Shown here: one piece after another, positions 34,154 to 42,602 of the stretch
Position numbering within the stretch: position 1 is the stretch's first letter
How the letters are laid out: every line of letters starts with the position of its first letter
NCBI RefSeq assembly: GCF_002163675.1
Contig: NZ_CP019334.1
Span: 630,001 to 694,000 of the forward strand
Reading direction: 5' to 3'
Source of the DNA: Polaribacter sp. SA4-12
GTDB lineage: Bacteria > Bacteroidota > Bacteroidia > Flavobacteriales > Flavobacteriaceae
Length of the DNA: 64,000 nt
Position numbers and translations under genes: made by a program
The notes under the pieces: generated by a model
What the model was told of the DNA's origin: nothing
Seen by the model: the letters and a program-made list of their open reading frames with translations, nothing else
The model's database searches: none

Positions 34154-35160
34154 TATTCTATTACTTTTAGAATTAATTTTCCGTTTTTTTCTCCAGAAAA
34201 TAATCTATTATACGTTTCTTGAAAGTTTTCTATTCCTTCATAAATATCTTCACGAGATTTTAATTTTCCTTCTTGCATCCAAACAGCCATTTGTCTGGCA
34301 GCTTTTCCGAAATCTTTCGTGTAATCCATTACTACCATTCCTTTCATTGTAGAACGCGTTACTAATAATGACAAATAATTACTTGGACCATTTATTTTTT
34401 TCTTGGTATTATATTGAGAAATTGCTCCACAAATAACCACTGTTGCATGCATTCTTAATTTACTTAACGCAGCGTCTAAAATAACGCCACCAACATTATC
34501 GAAATAAACATCAACACCTTTTGGGCATTTCTTTTTTAAAGCAGAATAAATATTTTCTGATTTGTAATCTATTGCTTCATCAAAACCCAATTCATTTACA
34601 ACATAATCGCATTTCTCTTTTCCTCCAGCAATTCCGATTACCCTACAACCTTTAATTTTAGCAATCTGACCAACAATGCTTCCAACTGCACCCGCAGCAC
34701 CAGAAACCAATACAATATCTCCTTCTTTAATATTTGCCACTTCAAGAATTCCAAAATATGCTGTCATTCCCGGCATTCCTAAAGTACCTAAAAAAGTAGG
34801 CATCGCTGCAACTTTTTCATCAACCTTAAAACAACCTTCACCATCTGAAACAATATATTGTTGCACACCACCCCAACCAGAAACACAATCTCCAACCTGA
34901 AAATTCGGATTATTGTTATTCTGAACAACTTTACCAATTGAACCTGCACGCATTACACTATCTAACGCAACTGGCGGAATATAAGATTTGGTATCATTCA
35001 TCCAACCACGCATTGCAGGGTCTAATGAAATATAATGTTGTTGAATTAAAATTTCTCCTTCTTGAAGTTCAGGAATTGGGTTTTCCTCTAATTGCCAAGT
35101 ATTTTTATCTGGTGTTCCTTGAGGACGATTTTTTAAGATGATTTGCTTATTCGTAGTCAT
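34153..35160 (-). CDS. NADP-dependent oxidoreductase, MDR / leukotriene B4 dehydrogenase type
   Basis: A 335-residue medium-chain reductase without zinc, acting on alkenals/alkenones or similar compounds with NADPH. Landmarks are ISLDPAMRGWMNDTKSYIPP, GTLGMPGMTAYFGILEVANI and the Rossmann motif VLVSGAAGAVGSIVGQIAKI (around residue 150), then VDVYFDNVGGVILDAALSKL. The N-terminal ILKNRPQGTPDKNTWQLEEN is typical of the curcumin-reductase/LTB4-DH branch. It precedes the small CPXCG gene in a two-gene operon. Confidence 0.9.
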   Translation of the reverse strand: MTTNKQIILKNRPQGTPDKNTWQLEENPIPELQEGEILIQQHYISLDPAMRGWMNDTKSYIPPVALDSVMRAGSIGKVVQNNNNPNFQVGDCVSGWGGVQQYIVSDGEGCFKVDEKVAAMPTFLGTLGMPGMTAYFGILEVANIKEGDIVLVSGAAGAVGSIVGQIAKIKGCRVIGIAGGKEKCDYVVNELGFDEAIDYKSENIYSALKKKCPKGVDVYFDNVGGVILDAALSKLRMHATVVICGAISQYNTKKKINGPSNYLSLLVTRSTMKGMVVMDYTKDFGKAARQMAVWMQEGKLKSREDIYEGIENFQETYNRLFSGEKNGKLILKVIE

Positions 35161-35191
35161 TGTAAAATTTTAAGTCTTAAAAATAGTAATT

Positions 35192-37180
35192 TTAATAATT
35201 AATTAGGGCTAAAATACTTTTTTCTATATTATTTTTTCCTAAATATTGTTTTTCTAGCTCTTTATCAAAAGGAATTGGGGTTTCTATACTCGCAATTCTC
35301 TTTACAGGAGCGTCTAAATATTCGAAGCAATTTTCATTGATTAAAGCAGAAACATCACTGGCAATTCCCCCAAAAAGCGAATCTTCTTGTACAATAAGTG
35401 CTTTTCCTGTTTTTTTAACAGATGTATAAATCGTTTCGACATCTAAAGGCTGTAATGTTCTTAAATCAATGACATCTACAGAAAAAGTAGTGTTTTTTTC
35501 TAAAACCTCTAAAACCCAATGAATTGCTGCTCCGTAACTTACGATTGTAAGTTGAGTTCCTTCTTTTATAATTGCTGCTTTACCAATTTCTGTTGTAAAA
35601 TAATTATCAGAAACTTCTTGATAAACAGAACGATACAATGCTTTGTGTTCGAAAAAAAGCACAGGATTCGGGTCGTTAATCGCTTCAATAAGCAAACCCT
35701 TCGCATCCTGAGGAAATGCTGGATACACCACCTTTAAACCTGGCACTTTAGTAAACCAAGCTTCATTTGTCTGACTATGAAAAGGACCTGCTCCAACTCC
35801 TGCCCCACAAGGCATTCTTACCACAATATCAGCGTTTTGCCCCCATCTATAATGCGATTTTGCTAACAAATTTACAATCGGATTAAAACCTGAAGAAGCA
35901 AAATCTGCAAATTGCATTTCCATCACTGATTTTATTCCATTTATAGACAAACCATAAGCTGCAGAAACAATTGCAGATTCACAAATTGGTGTATTTCTCA
36001 CGCGTTCTTTACCAAATTTCTCTAGAAAACCATCAGTAATCTTAAAAACACCACCATATTCAGCAACATCTTGCCCCATGATTACCAAATCATCGTATTT
36101 TTCCATAGATTGATACAATCCTTCAGAAATAGCATCTACCAAACGAATCCTTTTCTTTTCTTTTGATGGTTTTACTTCTTTATATTGATGTTCTTTAAAA
36201 ACATCTTTTAATTCCGTCTCTAAATCAGGAGTAACATTGTCTTCATTAAAAGCAATTTGAAGATGTTCATTTATTTCGTGAACGATATCTTTTTTTAGAG
36301 AAACCTCTAATTCTTCTGTAAGAATGCCTTCATTCTTTAAAAACTCTTGATAATTTTCTAAAGGATCTTTTGCCCCCCAAAAATCTAAAACGTCTTGAGG
36401 AACATATTTTGTACCACTTGCTTCTTCATGGCCACGCATTCTAAACGTCTTGAATTCCAACAAAATAGGTCTTGGATTTTCACGAACACTTTTAGCCAAT
36501 TCATCAACTTTAGCATATACTTCTAGCACATTATTACCATCAATAACATAACTTTCCATTCCGTAACCAATTCCTTTATCAGCAATATTTTCACATTTAA
36601 ACTGCTCAGAAACAGGTGTCGACAATCCATAACCATTGTTTTCAATACAAAACAAAACAGGTAAATCCCAAACAGCAGCTACATTTAAAGCTTCATGAAA
36701 ATCGCCTTCGCTCGTTCCTCCTTCTCCAGAAAAAACAGCACAAACCTTTTTATTATTCTTTAGTTTATTGGCTAATGCAATTCCATCTGCAACACCTAAT
36801 TGCGGACCTAAGTGAGAAATCATGCCAACAATATTATATTCTTGTGTACCAAAATGAAAACTTCTGTCTCTACCTTTCGTAAAACCATTCATTTTACCTT
36901 GCCACTGCGAAAACAATCTATACAAAGGAATCTCTTTTGTAGTAAAAACACCTAAGTTTCTATGCATTGGTAAAATGTACTCGTCTTTTTCTAAAGCCAT
37001 TGTAACACCAATAGAAATTGCTTCTTGCCCAATACCAGAAAACCATTTAGAAATTTTTCCTTGTCTTAAAAGAATTAGCATCTTTTCCTCAATTAATCGA
37101 GGCTTTAGCATGTTTTTGTATAAGTTTAATAACGTTTCGTTATCAATAGAATTTTTGATAAAATCAATTTTAGCATGCAT
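35192..37180 (-). CDS. 2-oxoacid dehydrogenase E1, fused alpha-beta subunits
   Basis: A 662-residue thiamine-diphosphate enzyme, probably the branched-chain 2-oxoacid (2-oxoisovalerate) dehydrogenase E1. Residues ~1-330 are the alpha part, with GRDRSFHFGTQEYNIVGMIS and the ThDP motif from GEGGTSEGDFHEAL to LFCIENN. Residues ~345-662 are the beta part (RIRLVDAISEGLYQSMEKYD, GQDVAEYGGVFKITDGF, ESAIVSAAYGLSINGIKSVM, then DVIDLRTLQPLDVETI). Alpha and beta are separate genes in many bacteria; the fusion is usual in Flavobacteriaceae. E2 and E3 genes are not nearby. An Lrp-type regulator gene lies directly upstream on the same strand. Confidence 0.92.
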   Translation of the reverse strand: MHAKIDFIKNSIDNETLLNLYKNMLKPRLIEEKMLILLRQGKISKWFSGIGQEAISIGVTMALEKDEYILPMHRNLGVFTTKEIPLYRLFSQWQGKMNGFTKGRDRSFHFGTQEYNIVGMISHLGPQLGVADGIALANKLKNNKKVCAVFSGEGGTSEGDFHEALNVAAVWDLPVLFCIENNGYGLSTPVSEQFKCENIADKGIGYGMESYVIDGNNVLEVYAKVDELAKSVRENPRPILLEFKTFRMRGHEEASGTKYVPQDVLDFWGAKDPLENYQEFLKNEGILTEELEVSLKKDIVHEINEHLQIAFNEDNVTPDLETELKDVFKEHQYKEVKPSKEKKRIRLVDAISEGLYQSMEKYDDLVIMGQDVAEYGGVFKITDGFLEKFGKERVRNTPICESAIVSAAYGLSINGIKSVMEMQFADFASSGFNPIVNLLAKSHYRWGQNADIVVRMPCGAGVGAGPFHSQTNEAWFTKVPGLKVVYPAFPQDAKGLLIEAINDPNPVLFFEHKALYRSVYQEVSDNYFTTEIGKAAIIKEGTQLTIVSYGAAIHWVLEVLEKNTTFSVDVIDLRTLQPLDVETIYTSVKKTGKALIVQEDSLFGGIASDVSALINENCFEYLDAPVKRIASIETPIPFDKELEKQYLGKNNIEKSILALINY

Positions 37181-37244
37181 AAATTATATATTTCATAATT
37201 ATAACACACAAACATAACGATAAATACATAAAGTGCACAAAAAA

Positions 37245-37275
37245 ATCCTTATCATTTTATTGATAAGGATTTTTT
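37245..37275 (-). terminator. Terminator between the Lrp gene and the E1 gene
   Basis: ATCCTTATCA at 37245-37254 and TGATAAGGAT at 37261-37270 form a perfect stem with a 6-base loop. A-run and T-run flank both sides, so it can work in both directions; it ends the minus-strand Lrp transcript. Confidence 0.85.
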
Positions 37276-37296
37276 AATATTATTAAGAAACGCTTT

Positions 37297-37776
37297 TTAC
37301 AATTCTTGAAAAATTGCGTGCATCATTCTCTTTTTATCATTGATACTTTCTTCTAAAGCAATCATTGTTTCTGTTCTGTTTACTCCAGGAATATCGTCTA
37401 TTCTATAGATAATGTCTTTAGCATCATTCGTTCCCTTAGCTCTTACTTTACAGAAAATATTGTATTTACCAGCAGTTACATAAGCAACAGTAACATTAGG
37501 AATACTTCTTAAATCTTCAATAACATTTTGAGTCATAGACGTTTTTTCTAAATAAACACCAACATGTGCTATAAAAGAATAGCCCATTTTCTCATAATTT
37601 AATGTAAGAGTAGATCCCTGAATAATACCTTCATCTTCCATCTTTTTAACACGTACGTGAATTGTACCTGCAGATACTAATAATTGTTTTGCTATATCAG
37701 TAAATGGTGTTCTTGCATTTTCTATTAAGACATCTAAAATTTGGTGGTCAATTTCGTCTAGGATAAATTTTTTCAT
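37297..37776 (-). CDS. Lrp/AsnC-family transcriptional regulator
   Basis: A 159-residue regulator. I start it at the ATG at 37776 (MKKFILDEIDHQILDVLIEN), because the first ten codons of the longer frame are not conserved-looking. Winged HTH ~1-60 (TPFTDIAKQLLVSAGTIHVR, VKKMEDEGIIQG) precedes a RAM ligand-binding domain (~70-150: VGVYLEKTSMTQNVIEDLRS, VTVAYVTAGKYNIFCKVRAK, IDDIPGVNRTETMIALEESI). Family members sense amino acids, often branched-chain ones. The neighbouring E1 gene fits such a role, though a terminator separates the two genes. Confidence 0.9.
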   Translation of the reverse strand: MKKFILDEIDHQILDVLIENARTPFTDIAKQLLVSAGTIHVRVKKMEDEGIIQGSTLTLNYEKMGYSFIAHVGVYLEKTSMTQNVIEDLRSIPNVTVAYVTAGKYNIFCKVRAKGTNDAKDIIYRIDDIPGVNRTETMIALEESINDKKRMMHAIFQEL

Positions 37777-37852
37777 GTTTTGTGTATTATTCAATTTACA
37801 GTGCAAATTTATGAATTTAATTTAATTAAAATAGCATAAAACTGATAAATAC

Positions 37853-38911
37853 TTAAATAATATTACTCTCGAAAACGATTTCGCAATGGCCAATTTTGCT
37901 TTTTACACTATTTTCATCCACTTTGTTTAATTTTGTAACAAACTTTCCGTCAATAATTTTATCTTCATATTGAAAGGCAATGTCATTTTTTGAGTCAGAA
38001 TATCTGTGAATAATGTCGTAGAAAATTTTATCGTTATTAGGAATTTCGAAATACGCTTCATAATCATCAAAAGAAGCTGCATTTGCAATATGATGAATTC
38101 CTTGTAAAATTGAAAAGAAAGTATATTTTCTAGACTCTTCTCTATCATAATCATCCGTATAATGACCAGATTCTATTAAAATGGTATTAAACCCTAGTTT
38201 TTGAAAGTTATCTCCTGTTGCAGTTGGATAAAACTCATCCGTATATCTACCAACAAAGTTCGGAATTACGTTTTGCAGCATTTTATTCATACTTACAATA
38301 ACATTCATCGTTTCTGTTCTCCCTCTAGTCAGCGCTCTTGTAACTTCTTCTGAAGGTGCTAAAAAAGAGATTGTAGCTGGGTTTTTAGTCCCTTCTACAC
38401 TAAAAATAGTTCTTTGATCATGTAAGTTGAAACAAAACTGAGGATCAAACTCCTCTAAAACACTACGTAAAAGAATACTTTCTTTCGCTAATCTATTTAC
38501 AGCATCTCTGTTTAAATCTACATCATTTGCATTTACCCTTGTATACGCTTGCGCTCCATCAGGATTCAACATTGGGATAAAAACTAACGTACATTCTTCT
38601 AATATTTTAGAAAATACAGCTTCTGATGAATTTAGAATACAATTAAAAAGGTCAAACAAGGCTCTTGTGCCTGTACTTTCATTTCCATGCATTTGAGACC
38701 ACAACAATATTTTCTTAGAACCGTTCCCAATTTTCAATTGCATAATTGGTCTGTTTTCTTCCGAAGTACCAATTTGAGAAACTACAAACTTAGATTCATA
38801 TTTAGAAAATAGGTTTTCGATGTCTTTATAAGTAATCCATTTTCCGTGCAAAGTATTTTCTTTTTGCACAGCATAAATAGTTTCTAAAAAATTGATGCGT
38901 AAATTATTCAT
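37853..38911 (-). CDS. M14-family zinc carboxypeptidase
   Basis: A 352-residue metallopeptidase without a signal peptide, hence probably cytoplasmic. Zinc ligands are in QMHGNESTGTRALFDL (H and E of HxxE, about residues 74-77) and a later His in CFNLHDQRTIFS. Substrate-binding and catalytic segments are NPDGAQAYTRVNANDVDLNR and ILIESGHYTDDYDREESR (catalytic Glu). The length and DVDLNRD motif fit the M14 subgroup of Bacteroidota zinc carboxypeptidases of unknown substrate. Upstream is a 526-base intergenic region with four regularly spaced palindromes, shared with a divergent XRE regulator. Confidence 0.88.
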   Translation of the reverse strand: MNNLRINFLETIYAVQKENTLHGKWITYKDIENLFSKYESKFVVSQIGTSEENRPIMQLKIGNGSKKILLWSQMHGNESTGTRALFDLFNCILNSSEAVFSKILEECTLVFIPMLNPDGAQAYTRVNANDVDLNRDAVNRLAKESILLRSVLEEFDPQFCFNLHDQRTIFSVEGTKNPATISFLAPSEEVTRALTRGRTETMNVIVSMNKMLQNVIPNFVGRYTDEFYPTATGDNFQKLGFNTILIESGHYTDDYDREESRKYTFFSILQGIHHIANAASFDDYEAYFEIPNNDKIFYDIIHRYSDSKNDIAFQYEDKIIDGKFVTKLNKVDENSVKSKIGHCEIVFESNII

Positions 38912-39127
38912 ATCTATAAGGTGAAATATTTATTCAAAAATAAAGAATTTATGAAAGCCAACAATCATATAAAGTGAGTCACTTTATAATAATAACACAT
39001 ACATTAAAAGTGAATTAAATTTTAACAAACTAAAACTACAATCAAAATAAAATCAAACCAAAAAAGAACAAGCTACTCGTGTAACAACAGCCCTTTTAAA
39101 TGGCGATTTATTTCTCGAATTTACAGG

Positions 39128-39213
39128 TTACAATTGTCACCAAACTACAAAGTTACAATTGTAATAAGTATACAGATTACAATTGTAACTTTGTAAACAG
39201 ATTACAATTGTTA
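39128..39213. promoter_or_regulatory. Four phased TTACAATTGTAA palindromes
   Basis: The palindromes start at 39128 (TTACAATTGTCA), 39153 (TTACAATTGTAA), 39177 (TTACAATTGTAA) and 39202 (TTACAATTGTTA): steps of 25, 24 and 25 bases. Two are perfect 12-mers and two differ at one base. The array is most simply an operator for a cooperatively binding dimeric regulator, perhaps the XRE protein encoded at 39438. Confidence 0.65.
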
Positions 39214-39386
39214 CGATTGTAAATTGTAAACACCAAAATAGCAGCAGTACTAAATAACACTAGGTTAGTAAAAATATTTAAATACTAATTAATATTAAAT
39301 ATTCTTAAAATCAGATTATTACAATGATTAAGTGAAGTTTTAGTTTAATACAAAAATACACAGATAAACTATTTACAAATATATCC

Positions 39387-39417
39387 TTTGCTACTGTTTT
39401 TAGATTGGTTACATTTG
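39387..39417 (+). promoter_or_regulatory. Flavobacterial promoter of the XRE regulator gene
   Basis: TTTG at 39387-39390, 19 bases, then TACATTTG at 39410-39417: a perfect match to the Bacteroidota TTTG-N19-TAnnTTTG promoter. It predicts a start about 14 bases before the ATG at 39438. Confidence 0.75.
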
Positions 39418-39437
39418 TATAAAGCAATAATATTACA

Positions 39438-39800
39438 ATGGTAAACATCGCAGAATTTACAACTCGACTTAAAAAAGTAATGGATTTTCATCAACTATCT
39501 GCCTCTATGTTCGCAGATAAAGTGGGTGTTCAACGCTCTAGTATTTCTCATATTCTATCTGGTAGAAACAAACCTAGTTTAGATTTTATACTAAAAGTAA
39601 CTACAGAATTTAAGGATGTGGATATGTATTGGTTGCTAAATGGAAATGGAAATTTTCCTAAAAATGGATTAAGTACTCCAACTTCTACCCCAACTTCTAC
39701 TCCATCTTTTTCTGATTCCAATCCTGAAACTGGAGGAAAAAAAATTGAACGTATTGTCGTTTTTTATAATGATGGAACTTTTGGAGAATACAAAAAGTAG
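39438..39800 (+). CDS. XRE-family helix-turn-helix regulator
   Basis: A 120-residue DNA-binding protein. The HTH spans ~8-62: RLKKVMDFHQLSASMFADKV and GVQRSSISHILSGRNKPSLD contain the recognition helix. A low-complexity linker follows, with three S-T-P-T-type repeats (~75-90), and a conserved C-terminal segment IERIVVFYNDGTFGEYKK. This architecture is common in Flavobacteriaceae and has no assigned regulon. The gene has its own promoter and faces the M14 peptidase gene across an operator-like array. Confidence 0.88.
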   Translation: MVNIAEFTTRLKKVMDFHQLSASMFADKVGVQRSSISHILSGRNKPSLDFILKVTTEFKDVDMYWLLNGNGNFPKNGLSTPTSTPTSTPSFSDSNPETGGKKIERIVVFYNDGTFGEYKK

Positions 39801-40153
39801 TCAAAAATTGATCTTAAAAAAGTTGGAAGGATTTTTTAAAAGTCAAAATAGTTGATCAAGTGAAATTGAATTCTAAATAAAGTTCTCGATTTCGCTCGAA
39901 CGGACATCGATATCAATTATCAATTATCAATTATCAAAAAAAATAAATTTCTCCTCTTTCAAAAAATAGAGACCTATATTATATATCAAAAAGTAATATT
40001 AAAAAGTAACAAGCAAATCTGATTAAGTAATTATGTCTGGTTGAGCGTAGTCGAAACCTAAATAAGTTCTCGACTGCGCTCGAACGGACATTTATATAAA
40101 TTAAATTGACAAAATTTTATCTGATTTTATTAAAATAGCATAATTTAGTCTTT
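39801..40153. other. Gene-free stretch with a TCGAGCG-type hairpin
   Basis: A ~57-base hairpin at 40034-40090 pairs TGTCTGGTTGAGCGTAGTCGA with TCGACTGCGCTCGAACGGACA. A half copy lies at 39880-39906 (GTTCTCGATTTCGCTCGAAC plus GGACA). It belongs to the scattered 'contagious' hairpins of Bacteroidota. ATCAATTATCAATTATCAATTATCA at 39912-39936 is a short tandem run. No gene is visible. Confidence 0.6.
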
Positions 40154-40933
40154 ATGAACAAAATTGATATTCGAACCGTAAATGTTACACAATATTTACA
40201 ACCTCTTCGAGAAGGTGGCTCTTTACCTGCAATTGTAAAAGCAGATGATGGTTTTTTATACGTCCTTAAATTTAGAGGTGCAGGTCAAGGTAAAAAAGCA
40301 TTGATTTCAGAATTTATTGGCGGAGAACTTGCCAGAGCAATTGGTTTAAATGTACCTGAGTTGGTTTTTATGAATCTAGACGATTCTTTTAGCAAAACAG
40401 AGCCCGATGAAGAAATTCAGGATTTATTAAAATTTAGCGTTGGTTTAAATCTCGGGCTTCATTTTTTATCAAGTGCAATTACGTACGATCCTTTAATTTC
40501 TAAAGTAGATTCTTCAACAGCTTCTAAAGTCGTTATATTAGACAGCTTAATTAGTAATATTGATAGAACAGCAAAAAACACCAATTTATTAAATTGGAAT
40601 AATGAACTGTGGGTTATTGATAATGGTGCAAGTTTATACTTTCATCATAATTGGGCAACTTGGGAAAACCACTTAACAAGAACGTTTCCTTTAATAAAAG
40701 ACCATGTGTTGTTACCAAAAGCAACGAGTCTTAAAAAAGCATCCGAAGAAATAAAACAACTTATAAATATTGATGTAATTACAGAAGTTGTTGCGAACAT
40801 TCCTGAAGATTGGTTGTTAAGCGAAGGAGAAGTATTAAGTCCTGATGAAATGAGAGCTGCATACATTTCTTTTTTAAGTGCAAAACTTTCTATGATTGAT
40901 GAATTAGTTAAAGAAGCGGAAGATGCAAGATAA
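40154..40933 (+). CDS. HipA-like kinase (HipA_2 family)
   Basis: A 259-residue protein of the short HipA-like kinase group. N-terminal SLPAIVKADDGFLYVLKFRG supplies the ATP-binding Lys (KFRG). SEFIGGELARAIGLNVPELV is the HipA-type helix. DSLISNIDRTAKNTNLLNWN carries the catalytic N-x-D-R-x(3)-N pattern, and LWVIDNGASLYF holds the metal-binding Asp (DNG). All look intact. True HipA toxins phosphorylate glutamyl-tRNA synthetase and pair with HipB; here the partner is a DUF3037 protein instead, overlapping by 11 bases. The target of this kinase class is unknown. Confidence 0.82.
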   Translation: MNKIDIRTVNVTQYLQPLREGGSLPAIVKADDGFLYVLKFRGAGQGKKALISEFIGGELARAIGLNVPELVFMNLDDSFSKTEPDEEIQDLLKFSVGLNLGLHFLSSAITYDPLISKVDSSTASKVVILDSLISNIDRTAKNTNLLNWNNELWVIDNGASLYFHHNWATWENHLTRTFPLIKDHVLLPKATSLKKASEEIKQLINIDVITEVVANIPEDWLLSEGEVLSPDEMRAAYISFLSAKLSMIDELVKEAEDAR

Positions 40934-41306
40934 AGTTACATTTGAATACGCCATTATTAGGCTTGTACCAAAAGTGGAACGCGAAGAGTTCTTTAATGTT
41001 GGTGTCATTCTATTTTCGAAACGTAAAAAGTTCTTAGGGATAAAATACCACATCAATGCAGATAAGTTAAAAGCACTAGCGCCAGAACTGGAACTAGAAT
41101 TCATAAATGATTATTTAAACGCTTGGAAATTAATTTGCGAAGGAAAAGCTTCTGGTGGTAAAATTGGTGAGTTTGAAGTTTCTGATCGTTTTAGATGGTT
41201 AGCAGCTTGTAGAAGTACCATAATACAGAGTTCTAAAACGCATCCTGGTTTGTGTGAAAATCCCGAAGCAGAATTAGAAGATATTTTTAATAAATACGTT
41301 TTATAA
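40923..41306 (+). CDS. DUF3037 protein, partner of the HipA-like kinase
   Basis: A 127-residue protein starting FEYAIIRLVPKVEREEFFNV, with GVILFSKRKKFLGIKYHINA, continuing to FRWLAACRSTIIQSSKTHPG and ELEDIFNKYVL. This is the DUF3037 pattern (PF11236). It overlaps the kinase gene by 11 bases, and the two families are regularly adjacent in genomes, so they probably form a functional pair. Whether it acts as antitoxin, substrate or adaptor is not known. There is no DNA-binding motif, so it is not a HipB equivalent. Confidence 0.82.
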   Translation: MQDKVTFEYAIIRLVPKVEREEFFNVGVILFSKRKKFLGIKYHINADKLKALAPELELEFINDYLNAWKLICEGKASGGKIGEFEVSDRFRWLAACRSTIIQSSKTHPGLCENPEAELEDIFNKYVL

Positions 41307-41321
41307 AAAACTACTTTAAAT

Positions 41322-41624
41322 ATGCATGGAGCTTTCGGAGCAATAACGTCATTAATTAAAAAACAGGAAGCTGCTAAATACAGAAAAGCCACTTTAAAAT
41401 ACGAACTTCAAAAAAGAAGAGAAAGCTTACTAAAAGGCAAACCTGCACAAGAGTTAAAATTCCCTGAGATTTCTAATGCTGAAATGAAAGTATTAAAGGA
41501 AAAAATCAGAAAAAAGTATAAAACTGATCAAATTAAAAATGCGATTATTAGCATCTTAATTTTTACTTTTGTAGTTGCTGTATTTTATTACATCATAAGT
41601 AATAAAGAATGGGTTTCTATATAA
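41322..41624 (+). CDS. Small membrane protein, first tandem paralogue
   Basis: A 100-residue protein: a charged helical N-terminal part (GAITSLIKKQEAAKYRKATL, YELQKRRESLLKGKPAQELK, EISNAEMKVLKEKIRKKYK) and one C-terminal helix (AIISILIFTFVVAVFYYIIS, ~73-92), ending NKEWVSI. It probably faces the cytoplasm with its basic coil and is tail-anchored. It is about 85% identical to the next gene and lies 15 bases after the DUF3037 gene. No family recognised. Confidence 0.65.
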   Translation: MHGAFGAITSLIKKQEAAKYRKATLKYELQKRRESLLKGKPAQELKFPEISNAEMKVLKEKIRKKYKTDQIKNAIISILIFTFVVAVFYYIISNKEWVSI

Positions 41625-41667
41625 GAATGTTCTATAAGATGCGTAATTTTAAAACTCACTTATAAGT

Positions 41668-41964
41668 ATGGATGGTTGGGGATCTTTAACAATGTTAATC
41701 AAAAGACAGGAAGCTGCTAAAAACAGAAAAACCGCTTTAAAATACGAGCTTCAAAAAAGAAGAGAAAGTTATTTTAAAGGCAAACCTGAGCAAGAGTTAG
41801 AATTCCCTGAGATTTCTAATACTGAAATGAAAATTTTAAAGGAAAAAATTAGAAAAAAGTATAAAGCAGATAAAATTAAAAATGCGATTATTAGCATCTT
41901 AATTTTTACCTTAGTAGCTGCTGTATTTTATTACATTATAAGTAATAAAGAATGGGTTTCTTAA
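41668..41964 (+). CDS. Small membrane protein, second tandem paralogue
   Basis: A 98-residue near-copy of the gene 44 bases upstream: SLTMLIKRQEAAKNRKTALK, YELQKRRESYFKGKPEQELE, EISNTEMKILKEKIRKKYK and the same tail anchor. Differences are spread over the whole length, with the first seven residues least alike, so the duplication is not very recent. The start codon sits in an ATGGATGG context that permits only this ATG. Function unknown. Confidence 0.65.
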   Translation: MDGWGSLTMLIKRQEAAKNRKTALKYELQKRRESYFKGKPEQELEFPEISNTEMKILKEKIRKKYKADKIKNAIISILIFTLVAAVFYYIISNKEWVS

Positions 41965-42069
41965 AATTGAGTTTCTAAACAAAAACGAATTAAAAAAAGT
42001 GGCTTTTTTCATTAAACCTTTCACTAAAATAAAAGTCTAAACTTATACATATTTAAACGATACATTATC

Positions 42070-42585
42070 ATGGCAAAAAAAAAGACTCCGTTCTCATTTC
42101 AAATTAGAGTTATTCACAGATATTTAGGCTTCTTTTTAGCTGGAATTATGTTTGTATATGCATTAAGTGGAATTTTAATGGTTTTTAGAGATACTGACTT
42201 TTTAAAAACCGAAGTTGTTACAAAACGAACGTTAGCACCTAATTTAACAGCTAGAGACCTAGCTCCTATATTTAAAAAAGGCGCAAAAGTTATAAAAAAA
42301 GATGGTGCTATTTTATACCTAAGAAATGGTGATTATAACCAAGAAACAGGTGTTGCAAACATTAAGAGAAAGCAACTTCCTTTTATTCTTGATAAAATGG
42401 AACATCTTCATAAATCGAGTACAAAAAGTCCGATTTACTTTTTGAATGTCTTTTTTGGCGTTGCCTTATTATTCTTTGTTTTTTCTGCTTTTTGGATGTA
42501 CACACCAAAAATGCCCGTTTTTAAGAAAGGAATGTATTTTGCCGTTGGAGGATTTGTTTTAACAATTATTCTATTGTTTGTATAA
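42070..42585 (+). CDS. PepSY-associated membrane protein
   Basis: A 171-residue protein with the PepSY_TM start FQIRVIHRYLGFFLAGIMFV, with YALSGILMVFRDTDFLK next, a ~75-residue extracytoplasmic section (LTARDLAPIFKKGAKVIKKD) and two helices near the end (IYFLNVFFGVALLFFVFSAF, MYFAVGGFVLTIILLFV), joined by HKSSTKSP. It resembles the short single-domain PepSY proteins often linked to iron uptake or reductases, but no such gene is adjacent. It is probably monocistronic, with its own 100-base upstream region. Confidence 0.75.
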   Translation: MAKKKTPFSFQIRVIHRYLGFFLAGIMFVYALSGILMVFRDTDFLKTEVVTKRTLAPNLTARDLAPIFKKGAKVIKKDGAILYLRNGDYNQETGVANIKRKQLPFILDKMEHLHKSSTKSPIYFLNVFFGVALLFFVFSAFWMYTPKMPVFKKGMYFAVGGFVLTIILLFV

Positions 42586-42602
42586 AAGACAAATTGAGCT
42601 AA

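Larger units (their letters stand above)
38912..39437. other. Long regulatory intergenic region
   Basis: No gene is visible between the divergent M14 and XRE genes. The region holds four TTACAATTGTAA palindromes at 24-25 bp spacing (39128-39213), a related TTACGATTGTAAATTGTAA tail, and a promoter for the XRE gene near its right end. Confidence 0.7.

Noticed and set aside
40034..40090. TCGAGCG hairpin as terminator of the XRE gene
   Set aside because: It is 230 bases beyond the stop, lacks a T-run, and a half copy lies nearby, so it fits a scattered repeat better.
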